From positions 124,001 through 188,000 of the forward strand of contig JAPPAK010000001.1 of the NCBI GenBank assembly GCA_026705605.1: a stretch of DNA of 64,000 nucleotides, given 5' to 3'. A program made the translations under genes and the position numbers. The notes under the pieces were generated by a model. The model ran no database searches, was not told the origin of the DNA, and saw only the letters and a program-made list of their open reading frames with translations. Positions 16,662 through 25,251 of the stretch are shown here, piece after piece. Source of the DNA: Chloroflexota bacterium (GTDB lineage: Bacteria > Chloroflexota > Dehalococcoidia > Tepidiformales > Tepidiformaceae). Within the stretch, counting starts at the first letter, position 1. Each line of letters starts with the position of its first letter.

Positions 16662-17990
16662 CTAGCGGTCCGGGCCGAAGAGGTACTGCTCCAGCGCGTA
16701 GTGCATCGCCCGGACGCGGCGCTCCTCGCTGTTCAGGAGGATGCCGCTGAACCCCTTGGAGTGATACGACTCCTGCACGATCTGCGCCTGGGCCATGTCC
16801 TGCCCCAGCGCCTCGAACACCTCGACGTCGTGTGCCGTCCCCCGCACCGTCGCCGGACGCGGCGGGATGGGCGTGCCCTCCGGCAGCCGCACGTACGTCT
16901 GGTAGTCCCAGAGGCACTGGTCCGGGTTCGTCGGGTGCGGACGCGCCCGGAAGTACGTCAGCGACGTGCCCCCGATGTTCAGCGTGATGTTCGGGAAGAT
17001 CATGTAGTGGTAGTCGTCGATCAGCTGCTCGCCGTGGAGCGCCGAGACGTCCACGCCCATCGCCTCGTACAGCTCGCGGCGCGCCTCGATGATCGCGGGG
17101 CGGACGTCGTTCACGCCGCCCTCGAACTCGTCCTGCTCGATCCCGACCGCGGCAAGCTGCTGCCACTGCGAGTCGGTAATCATCTCTTTGTCCGTGTAGC
17201 CGTGGCGGCGAGCCATGTCGTCCGTCCAGGCGCCCCCGTCCGGGTACCCCTGGCGGATGAGCTGGCGGCTGTGCCGGCCTCCGTCGTACACGTCCAGCGG
17301 CGTGCCAGCCGTGTCCCACCACTCGATCAGCTGCGGGTGCAGCGCCGGCAGGTGGTAGATCTCCGCGAACTGGTCGACCGCGAACTTCCAGTTGCAGTCC
17401 CAGATCAGCTGGTAGTCCTGCACCAGGTGGTATTCCTCGAAGTGATACGGGTCGAGGTGCGAGGGAATCACCCCCAGGAAGTCTGTCAGCGACTCAGCCT
17501 CGTCGTCCATGTTGAAGAACACGAACGGGCCCCACGTGTCGACCCGAACCTCAGCAAGCTGCTGCTTGTCCTCGGGAATGCCGTTCACGAAGTGCTGCCG
17601 GTCGGGCACCGTGTGCAGTTCGCCCTCGATGTTGAACGTCCAGAGGTGGAAGGGGCACTGCAGCTGCTCCGCGTGGCCCAGGCCAACACTCGGCCGCAGG
17701 CGGCTGCCGCGGTGCGGGCAGATGTTGTAGTAGCCCTTGATCTCGTCCTCACCCGTGCGGATGAAGATGAACGACTCCCGCCCCAGCGTGTGCGTGAAGT
17801 AGTCCCCGACCTCGGGGATGTCGCAGATCCCCCCGGCGATGTTCCAGGTCTTCGTCCACATCCGCTCCCATTCGAGCTTCGCGAACTCGGGGTCGGTGTA
17901 GCGCGTCTGGTCGATGAGGCCCGTGCCCATGTCGGGCTCGTCCACCCGCTCCAGCGGGGTCATCGGCATTTCCTGGTTCTGGGTGACCAT
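16662..17990 (-). CDS. Rieske non-heme iron oxygenase, alpha subunit
   Basis: A 442-residue Rieske oxygenase large subunit and close paralog of 9033-10358. Rieske ligands are in NICPHRGSRLRPS and QCPFHLWTF; the iron histidines are in FAEIYHLPALHPQ. The two proteins share the MGTGLID N-terminal motif and an almost identical C-terminus, but differ in the middle, so they probably attack different substrates. It stands alone between a terminator hairpin and a divergent monooxygenase-like gene. Confidence 0.95.
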   Translation of the reverse strand: MVTQNQEMPMTPLERVDEPDMGTGLIDQTRYTDPEFAKLEWERMWTKTWNIAGGICDIPEVGDYFTHTLGRESFIFIRTGEDEIKGYYNICPHRGSRLRPSVGLGHAEQLQCPFHLWTFNIEGELHTVPDRQHFVNGIPEDKQQLAEVRVDTWGPFVFFNMDDEAESLTDFLGVIPSHLDPYHFEEYHLVQDYQLIWDCNWKFAVDQFAEIYHLPALHPQLIEWWDTAGTPLDVYDGGRHSRQLIRQGYPDGGAWTDDMARRHGYTDKEMITDSQWQQLAAVGIEQDEFEGGVNDVRPAIIEARRELYEAMGVDVSALHGEQLIDDYHYMIFPNITLNIGGTSLTYFRARPHPTNPDQCLWDYQTYVRLPEGTPIPPRPATVRGTAHDVEVFEALGQDMAQAQIVQESYHSKGFSGILLNSEERRVRAMHYALEQYLFGPDR

Positions 17991-18105
17991 GCAGCCCCCT
18001 CCCTCGTGCTCTCGATAGCAGGGATATTCCGTGCCGCGATGGTGGCACCGCCCCGCGCGCTCGTCAATGCCGCACAGGCAGGTGCGTTTCCCCGCCCCCG
18101 TCCTC

Positions 18106-18111
18106 TACGAT
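18106..18111 (+). promoter_or_regulatory. Possible -10 element TACGAT
   Basis: TANNNT hexamer 39 bases before the ATG at 18145, in a divergent gap; no clear -35. Confidence 0.35.
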
Positions 18112-18144
18112 GCGCCCGCCGAAACCACGCGCAGGAGGTGCCCC

Positions 18145-18438
18145 ATGCCCACCGTCGGAGTCGTTGCCCGCTTCACCATCCAGGCCGATAAGACCGATGA
18201 GTTCGCCCGTGTCGCGAATGAGTTCGTCGTCGCCCCCAGCCAGCAGGAGCAGGGCTGCATCCGCTACGAGCTCTGGCAGGACAACGGGGACCCCACCGTT
18301 TTCGCGATGGTCGAGGAGTGGGAGAGCGACGAGGACCTGAACGCCCACCTCGCCAACGCCAGCAGCCGCGGTGGCCCCAGCCTGGGCGACTACATGGCCG
18401 GCCCTCCGGACATGCGCCGCTTCAGCAAGACAGGTTAG
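18145..18438 (+). CDS. ABM-type (antibiotic biosynthesis monooxygenase fold) protein
   Basis: A 97-residue dimeric alpha/beta barrel protein of the ABM family: VGVVARFTIQADKTDEFA, then QQEQGCIRYELWQDNGDP and FAMVEEWESDEDLNAHL in order. A strong AGGAGGT site precedes the ATG. Members oxidise quinone-like substrates or act as small heme/ligand-handling proteins. Its TAG stop forms the first three bases of a heptamer repeat array. Confidence 0.88.
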   Translation: MPTVGVVARFTIQADKTDEFARVANEFVVAPSQQEQGCIRYELWQDNGDPTVFAMVEEWESDEDLNAHLANASSRGGPSLGDYMAGPPDMRRFSKTG

Positions 18439-18516
18439 TGACTGGTGACTCGTGAATAGTGACTAGTACTTGGTGGTCGGCTATCGACACCACCAGTCAC
18501 AATTCACTAATCACTA
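18436..18516. repeat. Convergent heptamer (TRGTGRY) repeat arrays between two stop codons
   Basis: From the stop at 18436 the plus strand reads TAGTGAC, TGGTGAC, TCGTGAA, TAGTGAC, TAGTACT, TGGTGGT. From the stop of the opposing gene at 18516 the minus strand reads TAGTGAT, TAGTGAA, TTGTGAC, TGGTGGT. The two arrays face each other and can pair into an imperfect stem, so the element may also end transcription from both sides. In both cases the stop codon itself is the start of the first unit. Confidence 0.8.
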
Positions 18517-19404
18517 GCCACTCTTCATCGGATTCATCACCTCTTCCACGAAGCGCAGCACCGGCTCCGTCGAGGTCGGGTGCCCGAAGTCGCAGGTGAA
18601 GTGACGCACGCCCAACTCGCGGAAGCGCTCCAGCACCTCGCGCCATGCCTCCGACTCCTGGCTGTTGTTCGGCAGCCCCACCTCGCGGGTCACGCTGATC
18701 GTGATGTCGGAGGGGTCGCGCCCCGCTTCCTCGGCCGACTTGAGGACGATGTCGCGCTTCCGCGTCCAGTTCTCCTCCCACTCATCCGTCGGCCACCAGA
18801 ACGTGTTCCACCCGTCGGCCTGGCGTCCCACCATCGGCAGCGAGAGCTGCTCGCCCTGCGCCCCCACCATGATCGGGATCATCGGGTCCGGCCGCGGCGG
18901 CGCCTTCGCGTCCTTGATCGTGTAGTAGCGCCCCTCGAAGCTCGGCGACTCCTCCGTCCACATCAGCCGGCAGATCTGGATCGTCTCCTCCAGCTGCCGG
19001 ATGCGCGTCGCCGTCGATGGGAACTCGTACCCGTAGCGCTCGAACTCCTCTCCGCGCCAGCCCGCCCCGATACCGAGGATGAAGCGCCCGCCCGAGAGCG
19101 TCTGCAGGGTCGCCGCCATCTTCGCCGTCAGCGCCGGATTGCGGTACCCCTGGCCCATCACGTGGTGGCACAGCTTCACCGTCGGGAACTTCGCCGCCAG
19201 CCACGTCATCGTCGTCCACGACTCCAGGAACGGGTCGTTCTCGTTCGCGAAGCCGTAGAAGTGGTCCGCGAGCCACACGCAGTCAAAGTGCTGGAACGCC
19301 GTCGGCAGGATGTTTCGCTCCTGGTACATCACGATCGGCTCGTTGTCGCTGTCCGGCAGGCCGATCACGGGGGATACCCACCCGAAGGTCAGTTCGTCTG
19401 TCAC
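18514..19404 (-). CDS. Luciferase-like (F420/FMN-dependent) monooxygenase
   Basis: A 296-residue luciferase-like oxidoreductase. The GTG at 19404 was chosen because AGAGGAGA lies just upstream and VTDELTFGWVSPVIG fits the first beta strand. Other marks are LQTLSGGRFILGIGAGWRGEE across strand 4, DPMIPIMVGAQGEQLSLP and VGRQADGWN. The last residues (KSG) and the stop lie in a heptamer repeat array, which may have eroded the original C-terminus. Substrate unknown. Confidence 0.92.
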   Translation of the reverse strand: MTDELTFGWVSPVIGLPDSDNEPIVMYQERNILPTAFQHFDCVWLADHFYGFANENDPFLESWTTMTWLAAKFPTVKLCHHVMGQGYRNPALTAKMAATLQTLSGGRFILGIGAGWRGEEFERYGYEFPSTATRIRQLEETIQICRLMWTEESPSFEGRYYTIKDAKAPPRPDPMIPIMVGAQGEQLSLPMVGRQADGWNTFWWPTDEWEENWTRKRDIVLKSAEEAGRDPSDITISVTREVGLPNNSQESEAWREVLERFRELGVRHFTCDFGHPTSTEPVLRFVEEVMNPMKSG

Positions 19405-19526
19405 GCTATTGTCTCCTCTTGACCCGCGTTCGCCGCGATCTGCGGCCTCATGGGGGCGCGGGGCAGGATACACGAGCAGCCCCCCGATCGCCGTTCACGG
19501 GCGCTCCCAGGCCCCGCCCAAAGGGG

Positions 19527-19532
19527 TAAGGT
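19527..19532 (+). promoter_or_regulatory. Possible -10 element TAAGGT
   Basis: TANNNT hexamer 50 bases before the ATG at 19577, in the divergent gap after the luciferase-like gene. No clear -35. Confidence 0.3.
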
Positions 19533-19576
19533 TGCGCGACACCGTTCCGCGCCCCGACGGCGCCGGGAGGACTGCC

Positions 19577-20608
19577 ATGCGAGCCCTCGTCTACCGCGGC
19601 CACAAGCGCGTCGAGATCGAGAACGTGCCGGACGCCCAGGTTCCCGCCCCCGACGGCGCCCTCGTCCGTACCACCAACTTCGCCATCTGCGGCTCCGACC
19701 TCCACGGCTACCACGGACCCGTCAACGAAGAGCGCATCGGCAACACCATGGGCCACGAGGCCATCGGCGAGGTGGTCGAGGTCGGCCCCGAGGTGCGCCG
19801 CATCCGCCCAGGCGACCACGTCGCCGTCTCCGCCGTCGTCGGCTGCGGCCGCTGCGAGCAATGCCAGAGCCTCATCACCGCCCGCTGCGCCAACAGCGAG
19901 ACCCGCGTCCTCAACCTGGGCCAGGCCGAGGCCATCGCCGTCCCCGCCGCCGACTCCTCCCTCCTCCAGATCCCCGATGGCGTCAGCGACGAGCAGGCCG
20001 TCCTCCTCACCGACATCCTCCCAACCGGCTACAAGGGCGTCCGCGGCGCCGATATCCAGCCCGGCGGCACCGTCGCCGTCGTCGGCGCCGGCCCTGTGGG
20101 CCAGATGGCCCTCGAGACCGCCTTCCTCTTCGGTCCCTCGAAGGTGTTCGCCATCGACCAGGTGCCTTACCGCCTCGAGGAGGCCGAACGCCTCGGCGCC
20201 ATCCCCATCGACGCCAGCCAGGTCGACCCCGTCGAGGCCGTGCTCGACCAGACCGGCGGCAAGGGCTGCCAGCACGTCATCGAGGCCGCCGGCCCCCAGG
20301 CGACCGTGCGCATCGCCTTCGGCGTGCTCGCCCACGGCGGCACCCTCTCCCAGGTGGGCGCCACCACCGACCCCGAGATGACGATCAACCTCATGGCCCT
20401 TTTCTCGAAGGACCTCACCTACCGCGTCGGGCTGGTCTCGCCGCAATACGCCTGGCCCGAGCTCGTCCCCCTCCTGCAGGAGGGCAAGATCCACCCCGAG
20501 CGCATCTTCACCCACCACCTGCCCATGTCCGATGGTCCCCGCGGCTACGAGATGTTCGACAACCGCGAAGACGGCGTGATCAAGGTCATGCTCGACCCGA
20601 CCCGCTAG
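19577..20608 (+). CDS. Zinc-dependent alcohol dehydrogenase (MDR family)
   Basis: A 343-residue medium-chain dehydrogenase/reductase. Catalytic zinc ligands are in AICGSDLHGYHG and GHEAIGEV; the structural-zinc lobe is VGCGRCEQCQSLITARC. The NAD(P) Rossmann motif is VAVVGAGPVGQMA, followed by FAIDQVPYRLEEAERLGA. It probably oxidises an alcohol or polyol to the carbonyl. A GGGAGG site precedes the ATG. The stop overlaps that of the convergent membrane gene within CTAG. Confidence 0.92.
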   Translation: MRALVYRGHKRVEIENVPDAQVPAPDGALVRTTNFAICGSDLHGYHGPVNEERIGNTMGHEAIGEVVEVGPEVRRIRPGDHVAVSAVVGCGRCEQCQSLITARCANSETRVLNLGQAEAIAVPAADSSLLQIPDGVSDEQAVLLTDILPTGYKGVRGADIQPGGTVAVVGAGPVGQMALETAFLFGPSKVFAIDQVPYRLEEAERLGAIPIDASQVDPVEAVLDQTGGKGCQHVIEAAGPQATVRIAFGVLAHGGTLSQVGATTDPEMTINLMALFSKDLTYRVGLVSPQYAWPELVPLLQEGKIHPERIFTHHLPMSDGPRGYEMFDNREDGVIKVMLDPTR

Positions 20609-21273
20609 CGCCGCTCGAGGAAGCTCCCCCAGGCCCTCGGTTCCCCGGGCTTCCGCTTCTGGGGCGGCTTGAGGTGTGGCAGGAAGCGGTCCATCACGAG
20701 GTTCCACAGCGGCCAGAGCGCCAGGGATGCCGCCCACGTGTAGGCGCCGTACAGCCACAACGTCAGCAGCATGCGCATCTTGGCGAACCCGGGCGTGTGT
20801 TCCCCTACGCTCGCCAGAAAGCCCTTCGCCTCCAGTGCGATGCGCATCAGCAGCTCTCCGTCGTGGGAGATCACGTTCGTCTGCGAGGTGGCGAAGAACA
20901 CCAGCAGCACGACGAAGGTCCGAAGCAGCGCCACCACGAGCGCCGCCCCCGCCGCCACCCGCACGTAGCCGCTGCGGTGCAGGAACCACAGGGCTACCAG
21001 CAGGTTGGGCAGGCCCGCGATCGTCAGCAGCAGCCAGGTCGGCCAGAAGTCGTAGTAGTAGAGGGTCGCCTGCAGGTTCGCTTCCATCCTCGTGGTGGGA
21101 AGGCCCAGCGAGCCTGCGTCCAACTCCTCGGCGAACCCGTAGATGAGTGCGAGGCTCAAGGGCGCGGTCAGGAGAGGCGTCAGGACGAGCCACAGAAACG
21201 GCGACCGCCTGCCCAGCCCACCACGCAGCTTCCTCAGCGCTCCCGCCGGTTCCGATGCTTCCTGGCCGTGCAC
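20605..21273 (-). CDS. Four-TM membrane protein, tandem paralog A (last gene of five-gene operon)
   Basis: A 222-residue integral membrane protein of no recognised family. Four hydrophobic segments are visible, near residues 26-47, 76-98, 104-126 and 163-190. Shared with the three upstream paralogs are YYYDFWPTWLLL in TM2, LHRSGYVRVAAG between TM2 and TM3, and a cytoplasmic-looking tail PHLKPP...PRAWGSFLERR. It ends the series of four tandem copies that follow the propeller-protein gene. Confidence 0.85.
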   Translation of the reverse strand: MHGQEASEPAGALRKLRGGLGRRSPFLWLVLTPLLTAPLSLALIYGFAEELDAGSLGLPTTRMEANLQATLYYYDFWPTWLLLTIAGLPNLLVALWFLHRSGYVRVAAGAALVVALLRTFVVLLVFFATSQTNVISHDGELLMRIALEAKGFLASVGEHTPGFAKMRMLLTLWLYGAYTWAASLALWPLWNLVMDRFLPHLKPPQKRKPGEPRAWGSFLERR

Positions 21274-21304
21274 GACAGGATTCTAGCCCTGCGAAATGGC
21301 CCGC

Positions 21305-22012
21305 CTAGGCCGCATCCGAGGAGCGCTGGCGCCGCTCGAAGAAGCCGCCCCAACCTCGGGGCGTCCCGGCCTGCCGCCCTTGCGGGGGCTTCAGGTGGGG
21401 CAGGAAGCGTTCCATCCCGAGGTTGAACAACCCCCAGGCCAGGACGCTCGGTCCCCACGCGAACGCGCCGAACAACCACATCATCAGCGGCAGGCGAACC
21501 AGCGCCTCCCGTGTCGATGCTCGAGGCTCAAGCGCCAGGAAACCCGTTCGCTCCACCTCGATGCGCATCAGCAATTGCCCGTCGTGGATGATCAGGTCGG
21601 ACTGCGCGATCGCGAAGAACAGGAACAGGACCCCCACGGTTCGCACGAGCGCCAGCACGAGGGCAAGCGCCGCCGCCACACGCAGGTACCCGTTGCGCTG
21701 GAAGAACCACAACACGACCAGCAGATTGAGGACCAACCCCGGCCCGATCAGCAGCAGCGCGGTCAGCCAGAAATCGAAGTAGTGGAGCGTGGCCGGGATC
21801 AGCTCGTTTCGCCAGACGGGCAGCCCCAGCTCCCTCGCGCTGAGCTCCTGCGCGAAGCCGAACACGAGCACGGCGGTCAGGGGCGCCGTCACCGCCGGCG
21901 TCACCACCAGCCATGCCAGGGGCGAGTAGCTCCCCATCCGGCGCCACGCCCTCCCGATCACGCCGAAGGCGCCTGCGTCTGCTGGAGCAATGCGAGAGGA
22001 CGTCGTTTCCAT
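21305..22012 (-). CDS. Four-TM membrane protein, tandem paralog B
   Basis: A 235-residue membrane protein homologous to the genes on either side. The core LHYFDFWLTALLL, FFQRNGYLRVAAAL and the tail PHLKPPQGRQAGTPRGWGGF repeat the family pattern, with four hydrophobic segments. The second extracytoplasmic loop (SDLIIHDGQLLMRIEVE) aligns with that of paralog A. The copies are far apart in sequence, so the duplication is old and the copies are likely to have distinct jobs or to form a hetero-oligomer. Confidence 0.85.
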   Translation of the reverse strand: METTSSRIAPADAGAFGVIGRAWRRMGSYSPLAWLVVTPAVTAPLTAVLVFGFAQELSARELGLPVWRNELIPATLHYFDFWLTALLLIGPGLVLNLLVVLWFFQRNGYLRVAAALALVLALVRTVGVLFLFFAIAQSDLIIHDGQLLMRIEVERTGFLALEPRASTREALVRLPLMMWLFGAFAWGPSVLAWGLFNLGMERFLPHLKPPQGRQAGTPRGWGGFFERRQRSSDAA

Positions 22013-22033
22013 GTGGCCAGTCTAGCGGGGTGG

Positions 22034-22076
22034 AGGACCGACCACCGATCACCGACCACTGGTCACCAGTCCCCTA
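22034..22076 (-). repeat. Heptamer (YRGTGRY) repeat array beginning in a stop codon
   Basis: Reading the minus strand from the stop at 22076: TAGGGGAC, TGGTGAC, CAGTGGT, CGGTGAT, CGGTGGT, CGGTCCT. The period is 7 after the first unit. It fills most of the gap between paralogs C and B. Confidence 0.7.
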
Positions 22077-22724
22077 CTGCCTCTGGAAGAAGCCGCCCCA
22101 GCGCCCGGGTTCCCCCTGGGAGCGTTCGCGGGGCGGCGCCAGGTGCGGGACGAAGCGCGACATGAGCGGCTCGTACGCCTGCCAGATCACGAGCGTGAGC
22201 ACCCACATCCCCAGCCCGCCCATCCACGCCGTCATCAGGATGCTCAGCGTCGCGAACGACGGCGAGGGGGCCGAGGATGCGCCCGCCTCCCCGATGGGGA
22301 TGCGGAGGATGAGCCCGTCCTCGCGCATCACATCGCCCGTCAGCCAGAGAACCGAGGCCATCGGCACGACGAACGTGCGCAGCAGGGCGAGCGTCAGCGC
22401 CAACCCCGCCGCAATCCGCACGTAGGTCAGCTCGTGCCGCAGCCACCAGGCCACGGGCAGGTTCACCACGCCCGGCACGGTGAGTACCGCCCAGATGACC
22501 CAGAAGTCGAAGTAGAAATAGTGCGTCCGATCGAGCTGGCGGTTCTCCCGCGTCCACTCCACCTCGACCAGCCCGAGGGCCTGAGCATCGAGGGTGCCGC
22601 CGACGGTGAAGATCAACAGCGCGCTCAGCGGCAGGGTCACCGCCGGCGTTAACTGGAGCCACTCGAACGGGGATCGCGTCCCCAGCCGGCTCCGGAGGCT
22701 CCCGATCACCGCTGCATCGCCCAC
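22074..22724 (-). CDS. Four-TM membrane protein, tandem paralog C
   Basis: A 216-residue member of the four-paralog group: THYFYFDFWVIWAVL in TM2, RHELTYVRIAAGLALTLALL, and the tail PHLAPPRERSQGEPGRWGGF. The loop between TM3 and TM4 holds REDGLILRIPIGEAG, matching the D-G-x-L-x-R-I/V core of the other copies. The stop codon is the first part of a heptamer repeat array. Function unknown. Confidence 0.85.
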   Translation of the reverse strand: MGDAAVIGSLRSRLGTRSPFEWLQLTPAVTLPLSALLIFTVGGTLDAQALGLVEVEWTRENRQLDRTHYFYFDFWVIWAVLTVPGVVNLPVAWWLRHELTYVRIAAGLALTLALLRTFVVPMASVLWLTGDVMREDGLILRIPIGEAGASSAPSPSFATLSILMTAWMGGLGMWVLTLVIWQAYEPLMSRFVPHLAPPRERSQGEPGRWGGFFQRQ

Positions 22725-22745
22725 CTCGTGCTCGCCCGGAGCCCG

Positions 22746-23411
22746 CTAGCGCCGCGTCAGGAAGCCGGTCCAGCGCTTCGGTGCGTCGAGGCGGGGCCCT
22801 CCGGGCGGGTCGAGGTTGCGCCAGTAGCGCGCCATCAGCGGCTCGTACGCCCGCCACACCAATACCGTGATCCCCCAGAAGATGGCGCCGCCGACCCAGG
22901 CCGCCACGAGGATCCTCCGGATCGCCGTCCCCTCCGTGGGCGACGTGATGTCGGTCACGACGCCCGTCGCTCCCACCTCGACCCGCAGGAACCAGCCGCC
23001 GTCGCTCACGAACGCAATCTGGGAGAGGGCGATGGTCGCCACCGGCACGATGAGCGTCCGTACCAGCGCCAGCGCGAGCGCCACGACCGCGGCCACCCGC
23101 ACGTAGCCGTTACGGTTGAGGAACCAGAGCAGGACCAGCAGGTTCAGGGCGCCCGGCGCCGCTATCAGGAGCCACGTCCGCCAGAAGTCGAAGTAGTAGA
23201 AGCACTTCTGGGCGATGAACCCGTCGAACTTACAGAGGTCGTTCTCCGGCAGGCCCAGCGCTTCTGCGCTGTGCTCGCCGCCCGCCGTGAACAGCAGCAG
23301 GGCTGCCAGCGGGGCCGTCGCCAGCGGCGTCACGGTGATCAGCAGGAAGGGCAGGCGTCGCTTCAACCAGCTCCACGCGCGGCGAGGGCCGGTCGGTTGG
23401 TCGTTACGCAT
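22746..23411 (-). CDS. Four-TM membrane protein, tandem paralog D
   Basis: A 221-residue member of the four-paralog group: CFYYFDFWRTWLLI, LNRNGYVRVAAVVALALALVR (as two adjoining parts) and the tail NLDPPGGPRLDAPKRWTGF. The ATG at 23411 overlaps the end of the upstream propeller gene by 8 bases, so the two are translationally coupled. A loop with CKFDGFIAQKC carries two cysteines that could form a disulfide if it faces outward. Function unknown. Confidence 0.85.
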   Translation of the reverse strand: MRNDQPTGPRRAWSWLKRRLPFLLITVTPLATAPLAALLLFTAGGEHSAEALGLPENDLCKFDGFIAQKCFYYFDFWRTWLLIAAPGALNLLVLLWFLNRNGYVRVAAVVALALALVRTLIVPVATIALSQIAFVSDGGWFLRVEVGATGVVTDITSPTEGTAIRRILVAAWVGGAIFWGITVLVWRAYEPLMARYWRNLDPPGGPRLDAPKRWTGFLTRR

Positions 23412-25212
23412 CGTCACCTTCCGAGGGAAGGTTGTGTTCGATGCGGGTCTCGTCAAGGTCCGCCAGCAGGGGGAGCATGCGGTGGGGCTGGTGCGGAAGG
23501 GCCAGCACCACCTCGTTGCTCCCGTCGCCGCCCCATGGCCCAACGTGCGCCGGAGCCGCCTCCGTTGGGTTCATGCCCATCCAGTGGCCGGATGCGCGGT
23601 CGTACACGTCCGTCCGTCCGAACGCGATCAGCGACGGGTCGTCGGGCGCTGGCGCGGCGCCCCGCATGTTCGGGTGCTGGAACCACTCGCCCGAAGGCCC
23701 CGGTGGCTCGGGCAGCGGCTCCAGCTGCGATCCGTCTCTGCTCACGAAGCTGTACCCCACCCTTCCCCCGATCTTCGTCTGCATCACAAGCCCCGATGAG
23801 TCCGCGAGCCAGCGAGCGCCGCCGAGCTCGTCGCCGTAGTTGAGTCTGGCCGACCGGACACGGAAGAGGTTCCGTCCCGTCGTTCCGTCGATCACAAGCA
23901 CCGTACTCGTCTCCTCGAAGAGGGGTGGTTCGGTTCCCGGAACCGCCAGGACGCGTTCGCCCGCCGCCAGCGACCCGTCCGGCGAGACGAACGCGCGGTC
24001 CACCCGCACGCGTGTCATCCCCAGATGATCGCCGTCCCAGCCGAGACGCGCCACAAAGGTCGCGAAGATCCCGTACCCCAGCGTGAGCGGAGGCCGCGTG
24101 GGCCAGTAGGAGAACGGTAGCAGGAACGACTCCCCGTCGGTCGCCGGCGTTGTCGCGTGAAACAGGATCCGCTGGAGGGTCGACTGCCGCTGGGGCGAGA
24201 ACACGTTTGTCGCCCATCCCGTGGCCCCGTCCAGGAGGAACAACGAGGGGTACTCCTGTGGCTGCTGGAGCGCCAGGAACACGCGCCGCCCGCTGGGGTC
24301 GAAGAACGGTGGGATGGAGGGGAGGAGCGTCCCCGTCAGCTCGAACTCCGCCCGTTCCTCTAGTTGTCCGTTCGTGAGCACGTACCGCGCCCGCTTGATC
24401 AGGTGCGGCCCCAGCTCCTCTTCCACCACCTCGAAGAGCGCTCCGTAATCGGAGAAGCCGAGCAGCCTCAGGCGATCCTCGGGCCACGTCCACGATCGCC
24501 CCGTTGTCCGCTCGTGGAGCGCGTTCGTCGTCGCGATGAACCGCCTGCCCGCGCCCGCCTGGTAGACGGGCGGGTCGTTGCCCGGCTCGGCGACCTGCCA
24601 GCCCGTCATGCTCCCCGCCCCCTCGCCCCGCGTCCGCAGGAAGAAGATGCCGTGGTCCTCGGTCAGCGGCTGCCCCGGCTCGAGGGCTAGCTCCTTGAAG
24701 ATGCCCGTCGCCGGCTGCAGCGCCGCGAGCGCTGGCGGCACTGGCGTGAGTGTGGGGGGTACCGGGACGGGTCGCGGCGGACGCACGACCGTGTCCTCTT
24801 CCTCCGTCTCCCGCGTAACCAGAAATGCCCCTCCCGCCGCCAGCCCCGCGACTCCCGCCGCCAGCCCCAGGAACGCTCGCCGAGAGATTCCCCGCCGGGG
24901 CTCCGGGGCGCTCGGACGCCTCGGCGCCGGTCCACCACCACCCCCTCCGGGAGTTCGAAGAGGAGGTCCCTCGCCGCTCCCCGCCGGTTCCGCTCGCCCG
25001 AGGCTCGGGGGCAGGGGCGGCCCGCCCTCCTCCAACTCCCGCCCCGGCGGGACGCCCCTGATGCGCGCGTGTGCATCGGGAACGCTGATACCGAGACGCA
25101 CCGCGATCTCCGCGACCGGCTTCCCCTCCGCCAGCAACTCCTCGAGCAGCCGTGAGGTCGCGTCCGCGCCCTCCGTCGGGCGGAGATCCCTGGGTTGCTC
25201 CCCGTCGGCCAT
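23404..25212 (-). CDS. Helix-turn-helix / Tat-like anchor / beta-propeller-like protein
   Basis: A 602-residue protein of unusual layout. Residues 20-52 (LLAEGKPVAEIAVRLGIS and on) look like a helix-turn-helix. Residues 55-108 are a Pro/Gly linker. Then GISRRAFLGLAAG (110-122) begins a Tat-like twin-arginine signal or anchor. The remaining ~460 residues contain repeated strand blocks with FFDPSGRRVFLAL, AFVSPDGSLAAGERVL and ARWLADSSGLVM, like TolB/WD-type propellers. This would put the HTH in the cytoplasm and the propeller outside. It heads the operon of four membrane paralogs and overlaps the first. Confidence 0.75.
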   Translation of the reverse strand: MADGEQPRDLRPTEGADATSRLLEELLAEGKPVAEIAVRLGISVPDAHARIRGVPPGRELEEGGPPLPPSLGRAEPAGSGEGPPLRTPGGGGGGPAPRRPSAPEPRRGISRRAFLGLAAGVAGLAAGGAFLVTRETEEEDTVVRPPRPVPVPPTLTPVPPALAALQPATGIFKELALEPGQPLTEDHGIFFLRTRGEGAGSMTGWQVAEPGNDPPVYQAGAGRRFIATTNALHERTTGRSWTWPEDRLRLLGFSDYGALFEVVEEELGPHLIKRARYVLTNGQLEERAEFELTGTLLPSIPPFFDPSGRRVFLALQQPQEYPSLFLLDGATGWATNVFSPQRQSTLQRILFHATTPATDGESFLLPFSYWPTRPPLTLGYGIFATFVARLGWDGDHLGMTRVRVDRAFVSPDGSLAAGERVLAVPGTEPPLFEETSTVLVIDGTTGRNLFRVRSARLNYGDELGGARWLADSSGLVMQTKIGGRVGYSFVSRDGSQLEPLPEPPGPSGEWFQHPNMRGAAPAPDDPSLIAFGRTDVYDRASGHWMGMNPTEAAPAHVGPWGGDGSNEVVLALPHQPHRMLPLLADLDETRIEHNLPSEGDDA

Positions 25213-25251
25213 GGGATCGATTCTAGGCGAGCCAGGGGCCGCCCGGCCCGG

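Noticed and set aside
18436-18516. CRISPR or attachment-site reading of the short repeats
   Set aside because: Units are 7 bases with no spacers, and no integrase or cas gene is nearby.
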